Shown: positions 1 to 7,176, counted from the first letter of the stretch. The stretch: 10,109 bases of DNA from JANLSO01 sp031362405 (GCA_031362405.1 JANLSO010000102.1:1-10109); one strand, 5' to 3'. The notes: generated by a model from the letters alone, not told the origin. Made by a program: numbers and translations.

Positions 1-1773
1 AAAACGACCCTTGTCGACGCCATGCTCTGGCAGACCGGCTCGTTCCGCGACAACCAAGACGTCAACACGCGCGTCATGGACAGCATGGATCTGGAACGCG
101 AGAAGGGCATCACGATCCTCGCCAAGAACACGGCGATCCGCCACGGCGACGTGACGATCAATGTCATCGACACGCCCGGCCACGCCGACTTCGGTGGCGA
201 GGTCGAGCGGGGCCTTTTCATGGTCGACGGCGTCGTGCTGCTCGTCGACGCCTCTGAGGGCCCGCTGCCGCAGACGCGTTTCGTGCTGAGTAAAGCGCTT
301 GGCCACGGCCTGCCGGTGATCCTCGTGATCAACAAGATCGACCGGCCCGATGCCCGTACCGCCGAGGTCGTCGATGAGGTCTACGAGCTGTTCATCGACC
401 TCGGCGCCGACGAGGCCCAGATCGAGTTCCCGATCGTGTATTGCAACGCGAAGGCCGGCCAGGCATCGATCGACCCCGCGGTGCCGGGTACGAACCTCGA
501 GCCGCTGTTTCAGACGCTGCTGGCCAACGTGCCGCCGCCGGTCTACGACGAAGAGCACCCCCTTCAGGCCCTGGTGACGAACCTCGACGCCTCGCCCTAC
601 GTCGGTCGTCTGGCTCTGTGCCGGGTGCACCACGGCACCATCCGCAAGGGCCAGCAGGTCGCCTGGTGCCGGGCCGATGGCACCATCGAGCGCGCCAAGG
701 TCACCGAGCTCTACACCACCGTCGCCCTGGCAAGGGTCGAGACCGACGAGTCGGGCCCCGGCTCGATCGTCGCCGTCGCCGGGCTTCCGGACGTCACGAT
801 CGGCGATACGCTCGCCGACCCCGACGACCCGCGCCCCCTCACGGTGCTGAGCGTCGACGAGCCCAGCATGTCGGTGGTGATCGGCACCAACACCTCACCG
901 TTGGCCGGACGCGACGGCACCAAACTCACCGCGCGGATGCTGAAGGCCCGCCTCGACCAGGAGCTGATCGGCAACGTCAGCATCCGCGTCGTTGCGACCG
1001 AGCGTCCGGATGCCTGGGAGGTCCAGGGCCGCGGTGAGCTGCAGCTGTCGATCCTCGTGGAGATGATGCGCCGCGAGGGCTTCGAGCTCACCGTCGGTCG
1101 GCCGCAGGTCGTGACCCGCGAGATCGACGGACGCCTATCAGAGCCGGTCGAGCGCCTCGTCGTCGAGGTACCTGAAGAGCACATGGGCGCCGTCACGCAG
1201 CTGTTGGCGACCCGCAAGGCGCGGATGCAGGGCGTCTCGAACCACGGCCACGGCTGGGTGCGGATGACGTACCTGGTGCCGACCCGTGGGCTCATCGGTA
1301 TCCGTACCGAGATGCTCACCGACACCCGTGGCACGGCGATCATGCACCAGATCTTCGAGGGCTGGGAGCCGTGGCAGGGTGCGCTTCGCGTGCGTGCCAC
1401 CGGCAGCCTGGTGGCCGACCGCACGGGCGTCACCACGACGTTCGCGCTGATGAACCTGCAGGAGCGCGGTTCGCTGTTCGTCGGCCCCGGCGAAGAGGTC
1501 TACGAGGGCGCCGTGATCGGCGAGAACCAGCGTGGCGAAGACATGGACGTCAACCCCACCAAGGAAAAGAAGCTCAACAACATCCGGTCGGCGACGGCCG
1601 ACGAGCTGGTGCGGCTCGACGCCCACCACACGCTCACCCTCGACGAAGCGCTCGAGCTGGTGCGCGACGACGAGTGCGTGGAGGTCACGCCGAACGCCGT
1701 ACGGCCCCGCAAGGTCGAGCTGTCGGCGACCCAGCGTGTGAAGGCCGGCCGCAAGGATCGCGCCCGGGCCTAA
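1..1773 (+). CDS. typA: GTPase TypA/BipA, 5'-truncated by window edge
   Basis: Translational GTPase of the EF-G/LepA superfamily. It binds the ribosome and affects 50S assembly and stress or cold growth in studied bacteria (family knowledge). The frame is open from base 1, which encodes the K of the G1 motif (KTTLVDAML), so the true start and roughly 20 residues lie outside the window; the ATG at 22 is internal. Counting that K as residue 1, the switch-I-like segment LEREKGITI, G3 DTPGHADF (about 57-64), G4 NKID (111-114) and G5 NAKAG (about 149) are visible. Domain II and EF-G-like domains III and V follow. The TypA-specific C-terminal region contains RGLIGIRTE, LTDTRG, VNPTKEKKLNNIRS and ECVEVTPNAVRPRK. 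About 590 residues are seen, consistent with a 600-640 residue family. The gene ends with TAA and converges on the zinc-peptidase gene, with a hairpin between. Its operon context upstream cannot be seen. Confidence 0.96.
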   Translation, partial: KTTLVDAMLWQTGSFRDNQDVNTRVMDSMDLEREKGITILAKNTAIRHGDVTINVIDTPGHADFGGEVERGLFMVDGVVLLVDASEGPLPQTRFVLSKALGHGLPVILVINKIDRPDARTAEVVDEVYELFIDLGADEAQIEFPIVYCNAKAGQASIDPAVPGTNLEPLFQTLLANVPPPVYDEEHPLQALVTNLDASPYVGRLALCRVHHGTIRKGQQVAWCRADGTIERAKVTELYTTVALARVETDESGPGSIVAVAGLPDVTIGDTLADPDDPRPLTVLSVDEPSMSVVIGTNTSPLAGRDGTKLTARMLKARLDQELIGNVSIRVVATERPDAWEVQGRGELQLSILVEMMRREGFELTVGRPQVVTREIDGRLSEPVERLVVEVPEEHMGAVTQLLATRKARMQGVSNHGHGWVRMTYLVPTRGLIGIRTEMLTDTRGTAIMHQIFEGWEPWQGALRVRATGSLVADRTGVTTTFALMNLQERGSLFVGPGEEVYEGAVIGENQRGEDMDVNPTKEKKLNNIRSATADELVRLDAHHTLTLDEALELVRDDECVEVTPNAVRPRKVELSATQRVKAGRKDRARA

Positions 1774-1779
1774 CGAGAT

Positions 1780-1811
1780 ACGCGGCGGGCCCGAACTCGA
1801 GCCCGCCGCGT
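1780..1811. terminator. Bidirectional hairpin between typA and zinc peptidase gene
   Basis: An 11-bp perfect inverted repeat, acgcggcgggc (1780-1790) and gcccgccgcgt (1801-1811), is separated by a 10-nt loop. It sits 6 bases after the typA stop and 5 bases beyond the stop of the convergent gene. The position suits a shared terminator. There is no U-tract on either side, so it may act as a Rho-assisted or stabilising hairpin rather than a classic intrinsic terminator. Confidence 0.65.
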
Positions 1812-1816
1812 GCGCG

Positions 1817-2749
1817 TTAGATGTCTTGGTTGAAGGTGTTGCAGGCGTTGATGTTGCCCGCCGCAAAACCCTCGTTGAACCACTTGGCCCGTTGCTCCGA
1901 CGTGCCGTGCGTGAAGTTCTCGGGGCTGATACGTCCCGTGGCCTGCTTTTGGATGCGGTCATCGCCGACGGCCGCGGCGGCGCCGAGGCCCTCTTCGATG
2001 TCGCCCTCTTCGAGATTGCCGCGGGCAAACTGCGACTGGGCCCACACGCCTGCGAGGCAGTCGGCCTGAAGCTCGAGACGCACCGACAGCGGGTTTGCAT
2101 CGCGCGGTTCGGCTTGTGAGCGCTGCCTGACCTGCTCGTTGATCCCCAGAAGCGTCTGGACGTGATGGCCCATCTCGTGCGCGATGACGTAGGCCTGAGC
2201 GAAGTCGCCGGGGGCGCCGAACTTGTTCTGCAGCTCGCGGTAGAAACCAAAGTCGATGTAGACCGTCTGGTCGGGCGGACAGTAGAAGGGGCCCGTCTCC
2301 GCTGACGCCTGACCGCAGCCGGTTTGCGTGGCGTCGCTAAACGTCACCAGCCGAGCGTTGCGGTACTTCGACCCGAGGATGCCGCGAAAAGTCTCCTGCG
2401 AGTCGACGAAGACGTACTTGACGAACTTCTTCAGCTCCGCGTTAGGGTCGGGAGCGCCCGACAGATCTCCCGTGTCGGCGGCGGCCGGCGCCTCCGGGAA
2501 GGTGTTCTCAACGGCGTTCCCGACACCGCCGAAGCCACCGCCATCGCCACCGCCGCCTGACAGGAGCTGCCCGCCACCGAAGATCGCAGCGATGATCAAG
2601 ATGATCACGCCGCCAATGCCTTTGCCTTTGCCCATCGGCAGCCCGCCGCCGAGGCCACCGCTACGTCGACCGAAGCCGCCGCCGCCCTGGCCGCGGCGAT
2701 CCTCGACGTTGTCGTCCCTGTCGCTGCGCCCCGTGGGCTTCCATCTCAT
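1817..2749 (-). CDS. Membrane-anchored neutral zinc metallopeptidase (YpfJ/Zn_peptidase family, PF04228-like)
   Basis: Predicted extracytoplasmic zinc protease of 310 residues; the substrate of this family is unknown. The N-terminus is charged (about 1-20), then Gly/Arg-rich (21-45). A single hydrophobic helix (about 45-60, VIILIIAAIF) is followed by another Gly-rich linker. The globular domain starts near residue 100. The zinc site HEMGHH lies at 191-196: H191 and H195 are ligands and E192 is catalytic. The downstream segment ELQADCLAG (226-234) supplies the probable third ligand, E226, as in other members. C145 and C157 could form a disulfide outside the membrane. The ATG start at 2749 is preceded by a GGGGAC stretch at a suitable distance. 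The gene lies 40 bases behind the DUF6636-like gene and probably shares its transcript; it ends at the hairpin facing typA. Family assignment is strong from the HEMGHH context and C-terminal segments, but the physiological role is not known. Confidence 0.9.
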   Translation of the reverse strand: MRWKPTGRSDRDDNVEDRRGQGGGGFGRRSGGLGGGLPMGKGKGIGGVIILIIAAIFGGGQLLSGGGGDGGGFGGVGNAVENTFPEAPAAADTGDLSGAPDPNAELKKFVKYVFVDSQETFRGILGSKYRNARLVTFSDATQTGCGQASAETGPFYCPPDQTVYIDFGFYRELQNKFGAPGDFAQAYVIAHEMGHHVQTLLGINEQVRQRSQAEPRDANPLSVRLELQADCLAGVWAQSQFARGNLEEGDIEEGLGAAAAVGDDRIQKQATGRISPENFTHGTSEQRAKWFNEGFAAGNINACNTFNQDI

Positions 2750-2789
2750 CTGGCGTGTCCCCGTTTCGTGTTTGCCCGCGGTGTCGCCA

Positions 2790-3212
2790 CTAGAAGACGC
2801 GGATCGCTTCGCGCGAGAGCGTAAAGCCGTGCGGGGACGGATTGCGGCAGGTCAAGCCCGACCTTTGAGAAAAGCATGCGATCTTCCCGAAGCGGATCGA
2901 CTTTCCGTAGGCGATGACCTTCACGCCCGACTGCCCCGGCGACGGCAACACGGTATCGCCCGCGCACACACCCCTGCCGCGACCAGTCGCCCGTACGGCG
3001 AACGCCGAGCCCCAGTCCTGCTCGCAGTTCGCGGGGCGCTTGGGCGGCGTGCCGGAGGTCTCTTTGATGTCGCAGCGAACCTCGGATTTGTCGCCAATGC
3101 AGCCGATGTTGCGGCTCGGCGTGACGAAACTCGTCAGCGCCATGGCACCCGAAGCGGGCACAACGACGGCGGCGGCGACAGCAAGCCCCACCACACGCGG
3201 TCGGTATCTCAT
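2790..3212 (-). CDS. Secreted six-cysteine protein, DUF6636-like
   Basis: A 140-residue protein with a Sec signal peptide. A basic n-region (MRYRPR) and an Ala/Val-rich core (7-20) end in the cleavage motif AMA at 23-25, so the mature protein should begin near L26. Mature cysteines at 38, 47, 63, 83, 113 and 122 are enough for three disulfides, which suits an extracytoplasmic domain. The motifs SRNIGC near the mature N-terminus, EVRCDI, W67 and the closing CRNPSPHGFTLSREA match what I recall of the actinobacterial DUF6636 family. No function is known for that family. The gene begins 34 bases after the holB stop, and its stop is 40 bases before the zinc-peptidase start on the same strand. It may therefore be carried on the tmk-holB transcript, although no strong Shine-Dalgarno sequence is visible (only GGGAA about 8 bases upstream). 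The reading frame is intact. Confidence 0.8.
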   Translation of the reverse strand: MRYRPRVVGLAVAAAVVVPASGAMALTSFVTPSRNIGCIGDKSEVRCDIKETSGTPPKRPANCEQDWGSAFAVRATGRGRGVCAGDTVLPSPGQSGVKVIAYGKSIRFGKIACFSQRSGLTCRNPSPHGFTLSREAIRVF

Positions 3213-3246
3213 TCAGGTTCCCGTCTCGGGGTTTCGGCACGCGATT

Positions 3247-4350
3247 TCACCACGGCAGGCGTCCGGGCGCCACCAGCGGAATCGACTCACCGCGGCGCGT
3301 GGCGGCGATCCGCGACAGCATCGCCTCGACGGCGAGATCCGATGTCGGGTTGAGGTCAAACTCCGACCGCGTCAGAGCCATGTCGTCGAGCGACCGCTCG
3401 CAGAACGCGACGGTGGGGCCGGCCGCGCGGATATCGGCGACCAGATGCCGGTGCCGGGTACTGCCATCCGCCCCGACGGCGACCGCGAGCCCATCGGCGA
3501 CGATCGCCGCGGCCCCGTCGAGTACATGGCGCCATCCGTCGCTGACCATCCGCCGGCGCTCGCGCTTCTCCTGATCCTCGGCCCGTTTGGTCGCGGTGCG
3601 TCCGCCGCGCTTACCCTCCAGATCAGCCGCCGCGCGGCGCAGCTGCGTGAGCTCCGAGGATGGATTCTCGGCGGCGGCGGCCTCCATGCGGCGCTGGGTC
3701 TCACGGGCGAGCACCGGGCCGGCGACGTCTCCGCGCAGGATGCCCATGCCGACCGTCGCCCCGACCTCCCGCATGGCCCGGGTGAAGGCGTTGGCCGCGA
3801 GGGCCAGCGTGCCGTCGGCTCGGGCCATCGCCGCGGCACGCTCGGCGGAGATACCCTCCGCGGCGAGCCGCGCCGCAACCGCCTTCCAGCCCAACGGTCG
3901 GAAGGGCACCGGCATGCAACGCGAGCGAACCGTGGGCAGCAAATCATGGGCGACATCGGTGACGAGCAGCACGTACGACCCGGGTGGAGGCTCTTCCAAT
4001 GGCTTCAAGAGCCGCTGGGCACCATCGTTCTCGCGCAGCCGTTCGGCCCCCTCGATGATCACGACGCGGGCCTTGCCCACCACGGGCCGCGCCGCGAGAT
4101 CGGCGAGTGCCACCTCCAGGTCGGCGAGCAGGATGTTCGCGCCGGTTGCCCGCACCACCGACAGGTCGAGCAGAGCGCGATCGTCGGGGCTGTCGGGCAC
4201 GCCGATCAGGTGGCGGGCCACCGCGCGGGCGGCCTGGGCTTTCCCGGTTCCCGGAGGGCCGAAGAAGAGGAACTGCTGGGGTGGGCTCGGGCGATCGAGC
4301 GCCCCCCGCAAAATGCGCTCGGCTAGGGGCTGGCCGGGAAGCTCGATCAC
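3247..4350 (-). CDS. holB: DNA polymerase III subunit delta' (clamp loader)
   Basis: AAA+ subunit of the replicative clamp loader, which together with delta and tau/gamma opens the beta clamp in the cytoplasm. It has 367 residues. The Walker A region GPPGTGKA (31-38) ends in Ala where Thr/Ser normally coordinates Mg. The Walker B region is VVIIEGAERL (97-106), then KPLEEPPP (116-123), sensor 1 around LLVTDVAHD, and the SRC motif (143-145) carrying the predicted arginine finger. A helical middle and a Lys/Arg/Glu-rich stretch (about 245-268) lead to the C-terminal collar, ending with the typical LNPTSDLAVEAMLSRI. Only two cysteines are present (145 and 317), so the four-Cys zinc module of many bacterial delta'/gamma subunits is absent. 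The GTG start at 4350 overlaps the tmk stop by four bases (GTGA), which supports both the start and translational coupling. Pairing with tmk is a common bacterial arrangement. A DnaX-like protein is unlikely given the length and the altered Walker sites. Confidence 0.93.
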   Translation of the reverse strand: MIELPGQPLAERILRGALDRPSPPQQFLFFGPPGTGKAQAARAVARHLIGVPDSPDDRALLDLSVVRATGANILLADLEVALADLAARPVVGKARVVIIEGAERLRENDGAQRLLKPLEEPPPGSYVLLVTDVAHDLLPTVRSRCMPVPFRPLGWKAVAARLAAEGISAERAAAMARADGTLALAANAFTRAMREVGATVGMGILRGDVAGPVLARETQRRMEAAAAENPSSELTQLRRAAADLEGKRGGRTATKRAEDQEKRERRRMVSDGWRHVLDGAAAIVADGLAVAVGADGSTRHRHLVADIRAAGPTVAFCERSLDDMALTRSEFDLNPTSDLAVEAMLSRIAATRRGESIPLVAPGRLPW

Positions 4351-4964
4351 GCGCGCGCCTCGAGCACCGCACGCACGACGGTCGCGACCGCATCGGGTGC
4401 AGGGGCTCCATCGACGATCACGACCCGTTCAGGGTACGTGCGGGCAAGCTCACGATAGGCCTCCGCGACACGCTGCTGGAAGTCGAGACCCTCGGCCTCG
4501 ATGCGATCGAGCGTCGTGCTGCCGCGACGGGACGCGACATCGACGGGAACATCGATCAGGAGCGTGAGGTCGGGCATGCAGCCATCGACGGCCCCACGGT
4601 TGATGTTCCAGACAACGTCGATGCCCATCTGGCGGCCGCCCCCCTGGTAGGCGAGCGACGAGTCGACGAACCGGTCGCAGAGCACCCAGTCACCGCGCGC
4701 GCGAGCCGGCCGGATGACCTCCGCCACGTGCTGAGCGCGCGCGGCGGCGAACAAATGGGCCTCGGCGGTGAGGTCGAGGGCACCGGTATCGGCCGAGAGG
4801 ACGATGCCCCGAACGGCTTCGCCGAGCACGGTCCCGCCCGGTTCACGTGTCTCTATCACGGTCGCGCCGTCGGCCCGTAAAGCGGCGGCGAGGCGGCGCG
4901 CCTGGGTGCTCTTGCCGCTGCCGTCGACGCCCTCGAAAGAGATGAAGCGCGGGGTCAGCGCCAC
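4347..4964 (-). CDS. tmk: Thymidylate kinase (dTMP kinase)
   Basis: Phosphorylates dTMP to dTDP with ATP, an essential cytoplasmic step of dTTP synthesis. With the GTG start at 4964 the protein has 205 residues, the usual family length; the open frame continues 26 residues further upstream, but that part is Arg/Pro/Val-rich and unlike the family. The P-loop GVDGSGKS lies at 12-19, the dTMP-binding REPGG at 40-44, and the catalytic DR motif in LCDRFVDSSLAYQG at 97-98. The lid region, with SRR and LDRIE, follows the LLIDVP strand. Gly rather than Arg in the P-loop, together with Arg in the lid, resembles the type II enzymes of E. coli. The start codon overlaps the stop of an upstream small ORF by 10 bases, and the stop overlaps holB by 4 bases. 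No clear Shine-Dalgarno sequence precedes the GTG, which fits coupling to upstream translation. Confidence 0.94.
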   Translation of the reverse strand: MALTPRFISFEGVDGSGKSTQARRLAAALRADGATVIETREPGGTVLGEAVRGIVLSADTGALDLTAEAHLFAAARAQHVAEVIRPARARGDWVLCDRFVDSSLAYQGGGRQMGIDVVWNINRGAVDGCMPDLTLLIDVPVDVASRRGSTTLDRIEAEGLDFQQRVAEAYRELARTYPERVVIVDGAPAPDAVATVVRAVLEARA

Positions 4965-5137
4965 GGCGAGGCCCGCACCGCGAGGTACCCGACCAGCAGG
5001 CAGATCACGACCGACAACGCGCGGCCGAACCACCGCGACCACGTCGGCGGTGTGAGCAGCCCGACCGGCTCATCGGCCTGATGCGAGAGACGTGCAAGAC
5101 CGCCTGGGACATGCGCTTTTTGGTCCGGTTCGGCCAC
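4955..5137 (-). CDS. Small single-helix membrane protein upstream of tmk (tentative)
   Basis: Open frame of about 60 residues from a GTG at 5137. It is hydrophilic at first (VAEPDQKAHVP) and ends in one clear transmembrane helix (about FGRALSVVICLLVGYLAV) plus a short tail, VRASPWR. This looks like a C-terminally anchored or single-pass protein. Support: the helix is well formed, the stop codon overlaps the tmk GTG start by 10 bases in another frame as in coupled operons, and GGGGAGG lies just before the GTG. Against: the spacing of that Shine-Dalgarno sequence is only 2 bases, the protein is short, and I recognise no family. An ATG at 5218 in the same frame would give 87 residues, but the added N-terminus looks low in information. 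I cannot state a function. Confidence 0.45.
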   Translation of the reverse strand: MAEPDQKAHVPGGLARLSHQADEPVGLLTPPTWSRWFGRALSVVICLLVGYLAVRASPWR

Positions 5138-5251
5138 ATCCTCCCCAGCCGTCGAGTTGCCGCCGAGGGGGCGATCCGCCAACCTTGCGCCCCGTGAGAA
5201 CGTGCATCCTGAACTCATCTGCACCCGCCGCGCGGGCAGCCGCAGCCTACC

Positions 5252-5257
5252 AAGGAG
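5252..5257 (+). promoter_or_regulatory. Shine-Dalgarno site fixing the epimerase start
   Basis: AAGGAG lies four bases before the ATG at 5262. It is a near-ideal ribosome binding site and selects this start over the in-frame upstream codons reaching back to 5157. Confidence 0.85.
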
Positions 5258-5261
5258 TCTG

Positions 5262-6221
5262 ATGACCACGGCCCTCGTGACCGGCGGTGCCGGCTTCATC
5301 GGATCGAACCTCGCCGACGCCCTGCTGGCATCGGGGCGGGAGGTCCACGTCGTCGACAATCTGGCCAACGGCAAGGCGATTCAGGTTCCCCCGGGCGCGA
5401 CGTTCCATGAGATCGACATCCGTTCGGGCGACGCCCTCAACGCGGCGGTCGATTCGGCGAAGCCGAGTGTGATCTTCCACCTGGCCGCCCAGGCCGACGT
5501 CCGCCGCGCGATCGCCGAGCCGACGTTCGACGCCGACGTGAACGTCATCGGCACGATCAACGTGTTAGAAGCCGCCCGCCGCGTCGGTGCCCGGGTCGTG
5601 TTCGCCAGCACGGGCGGTGCCGGGTACGGCGAGTACGAAGGCCTGCCGGTACCGTCGCCGGAGACCTCCGAGACCCGCCCCCTTTCGCACTACGGCATGA
5701 GCAAGATGGCCGGCGAGGGGTACCTCGGTTTGTATGGCCGCCTCTACGGCGCCGAGACCGTCGTCCTGCGCCTCGGCAACGTCTACGGGCCGCGCCAGGA
5801 CCCCCACGGTGAGGCCGGCGTGGTAGCGATCTTCAGTGGCCGGATGCTCGACGGCGTCCGCCCGAAGATCTTCGGCGACGGCCGGCAGACGCGCGACTAC
5901 GTGTACGTCGCCGATGTCGTGGCCGCCTTTCTGGCCGCCGAGACAGGTCCGGCGGGGGAGACCTTCAACATCGGTTGCGGCCAGGAGGTCACGGTGCTCG
6001 ACCTGATCGAGGGCCTGGGGTGTGAGCTGGAGCCGGAGTTCGCCGATGCTCGCGAGGGTGAGCTTCAGCGCAGCGCCCTGGCGATCGGCAAAGCCACGAG
6101 CCTGCTCGGTTGGGAGCCGAAGATGGATCTGGCGAGCGGTTTGCGCGCAACGCACGCATCGGTCGCCGCTCGGCGGGCCGCCCCCGACGCGCGGCCCCCC
6201 GGGGCGTTTACCGCCGGGTAG
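5262..6221 (+). CDS. NAD-dependent UDP-sugar epimerase/dehydratase (GalE-like)
   Basis: Extended short-chain dehydrogenase of 319 residues, probably a UDP-glucose/galactose 4-epimerase supplying activated sugars for envelope polysaccharide or glycolipid in the cytoplasm. The NAD-binding GGAGFIG lies at 8-14, the acidic residue D32 (VDN) ends the second strand, and HLAAQADVR lies at 73-81. The catalytic set is S116 within FASTGGAGYGE plus Y144 and K148 in YGMSK. The sugar-binding side has LGNVYGPRQDP (171-181) and GDGRQTRDYVYVAD (205-218). The C-terminus ends with LLGWEPKMDLASGL, usual for the family. The start is set by the AAGGAG site. The final codons overlap the convergent CpsB-like gene by 14 bases. 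Substrate specificity (UDP-Glc, UDP-GlcNAc or UDP-GlcA) cannot be read from the sequence, so no gene symbol is given. The neighbouring tyrosine-phosphatase gene supports a polysaccharide role. Confidence 0.92.
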   Translation: MTTALVTGGAGFIGSNLADALLASGREVHVVDNLANGKAIQVPPGATFHEIDIRSGDALNAAVDSAKPSVIFHLAAQADVRRAIAEPTFDADVNVIGTINVLEAARRVGARVVFASTGGAGYGEYEGLPVPSPETSETRPLSHYGMSKMAGEGYLGLYGRLYGAETVVLRLGNVYGPRQDPHGEAGVVAIFSGRMLDGVRPKIFGDGRQTRDYVYVADVVAAFLAAETGPAGETFNIGCGQEVTVLDLIEGLGCELEPEFADAREGELQRSALAIGKATSLLGWEPKMDLASGLRATHASVAARRAAPDARPPGAFTAG

Positions 6222-7020
6222 CGGGGCGCTTGCCTTTAGGCTTTGGGGGCCGGGGCTTCGGAATCGAGCGGGGCCGCTCGGGAACCAGACGCGGCACGCG
6301 AACGTCTTTCCCGGCGATGATTAGCGCGGGGCCGTCATCGACCATCCAGCGCAGGTCGTCCGGCCAGACGTTGACGCTGATCCCCGCGGCCCGCAGCCCC
6401 TCGGCCATACCGGGTGGCCTCCAGGTGGGCGAATGCGAATCCGAGGCGAGGATGTGCGCGAAGCCGTTGCGCAGAAGTGCCTCGGCGGCGGCATGAGCGC
6501 GCGACCCGTGCTCGCCGAGAAAGCTCGACGCGGTGAGCTGGACGAGAGCCCCGCGCCCGACGAGATCACGCATCCGATCGGGCTGGGCCTGCACGGACGC
6601 GTTGCGTTCCGGGTGCGCCAGTACGACGCGGAACCCGCGGACCTCCAGCGCCCCGAGCAGGTCGGCGAGGCCGAGGGGCCACCCGACGAACGGCAGCTCG
6701 ACGAGTAGCCAGCGGCCGGCTCCGCCGATGCTTGCGGCCCGGAGGTCGTCGTCGGTCATGCGGTCGATCCACCCGAGGGAAATCTCGCCGCCGGTGTAGA
6801 TCTCCAGCGGGACGTCGTGGCGTTCGAGTTCGGCGCGCAAAGCGGTGACGCCGGCCGCGACGGTCTCGGGGCGGGTCGGGAACTTCGGATGCATGTGCGG
6901 CGTGCAGACCATCACCCGCGCCCCGTCGGCGACCGCCAGACGCGCCATCTCGACCGAGTCGGCGATCTGGCGTGGGCCGTCGTCGATGCCGGGCAGAAGA
7001 TGGGTGTGGAGATCGATCAC
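6208..7020 (-). CDS. CpsB/CapC-type PHP-fold tyrosine-protein phosphatase
   Basis: Metal-dependent phosphatase of the PHP superfamily. In capsule systems, relatives dephosphorylate the bacterial tyrosine kinase that controls chain length and export. From the GTG at 7020 it has 270 residues. The first metal motif HTH lies at 5-7 in IDLHTHLLPGIDDGP, TPHMHP at 40-45, the ligand E79 in GGEI, AHPERN at 135-140 (H136) and SDSHS at 193-197 (D194, H196). The full metal set is present, so it should be active. About the last 28 residues form a Pro/Lys/Arg-rich tail that looks like an added extension. The frame runs up to an ATG at 7104, but that would overlap the tRNA and its promoter. The family normally begins at IDLH, and GGTGG precedes the GTG, so I prefer 7020; an ATG at 7050 is the alternative. 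No cognate kinase is in view. A histidinol-phosphatase-like role is less likely given the motif spelling. Confidence 0.87.
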   Translation of the reverse strand: MIDLHTHLLPGIDDGPRQIADSVEMARLAVADGARVMVCTPHMHPKFPTRPETVAAGVTALRAELERHDVPLEIYTGGEISLGWIDRMTDDDLRAASIGGAGRWLLVELPFVGWPLGLADLLGALEVRGFRVVLAHPERNASVQAQPDRMRDLVGRGALVQLTASSFLGEHGSRAHAAAEALLRNGFAHILASDSHSPTWRPPGMAEGLRAAGISVNVWPDDLRWMVDDGPALIIAGKDVRVPRLVPERPRSIPKPRPPKPKGKRPATRR

Positions 7021-7056
7021 GCCTTCCACCGTAGCGCGGTGCCCGGCCATCGGCGC

Positions 7057-7085
7057 CTGACATCGCACGCGCGGCGCGCTATCTT
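7057..7085 (+). promoter_or_regulatory. Promoter of the tRNA-Ala gene
   Basis: A -35 element CTGACA (7057-7062) and a -10 element TATCTT (7080-7085) are separated by 17 bases, the ideal sigma-70/SigA spacing. Transcription would begin around 7092, a few bases before the mature tRNA at 7098. This is seen in the sequence; activity is inferred. Confidence 0.75.
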
Positions 7086-7097
7086 TCGCCCTCGCGA

Positions 7098-7170
7098 GGG
7101 GCATTAGCTCAGATGGGAGAGCGCCTGGATCGCACCCAGGAGGTCAGCGGTTCGATTCCGCTATGCTCCA
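7098..7170 (+). tRNA. tRNA-Ala (anticodon CGC)
   Basis: A complete cloverleaf can be drawn. The acceptor GGGGCAT (7098-7104) pairs with ATGCTCC (7163-7169), including the G3:U70 wobble that is the alanine identity element. The D arm is GCTC/GAGC, and the anticodon stem CCTGG/CCAGG carries loop ATCGCAC with anticodon CGC, which reads GCG codons. The T arm AGCGG/CCGCT has loop TTCGATT. The discriminator is A and the 3' CCA is not encoded, so it must be added by nucleotidyltransferase. It is transcribed from its own promoter and ends at the strong terminator just downstream. Confidence 0.97.
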
Positions 7171-7176
7171 TTCGTC

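Noticed and set aside
711..1436. Long open frames antisense to typA (also 1138-2250)
   Set aside because: These are antisense shadows of a GC-rich, strongly conserved gene. Their translations are Ser/Arg/Thr-rich with no family features, and they run across the typA/peptidase junction.
2328..3353. Long + strand frames opposite the zinc peptidase and DUF6636 genes (also 2914-4326 and 3587-4567)
   Set aside because: Low-complexity Pro/Arg/Ala translations lie opposite genes with clear motifs. They are explained by GC-rich codon structure.
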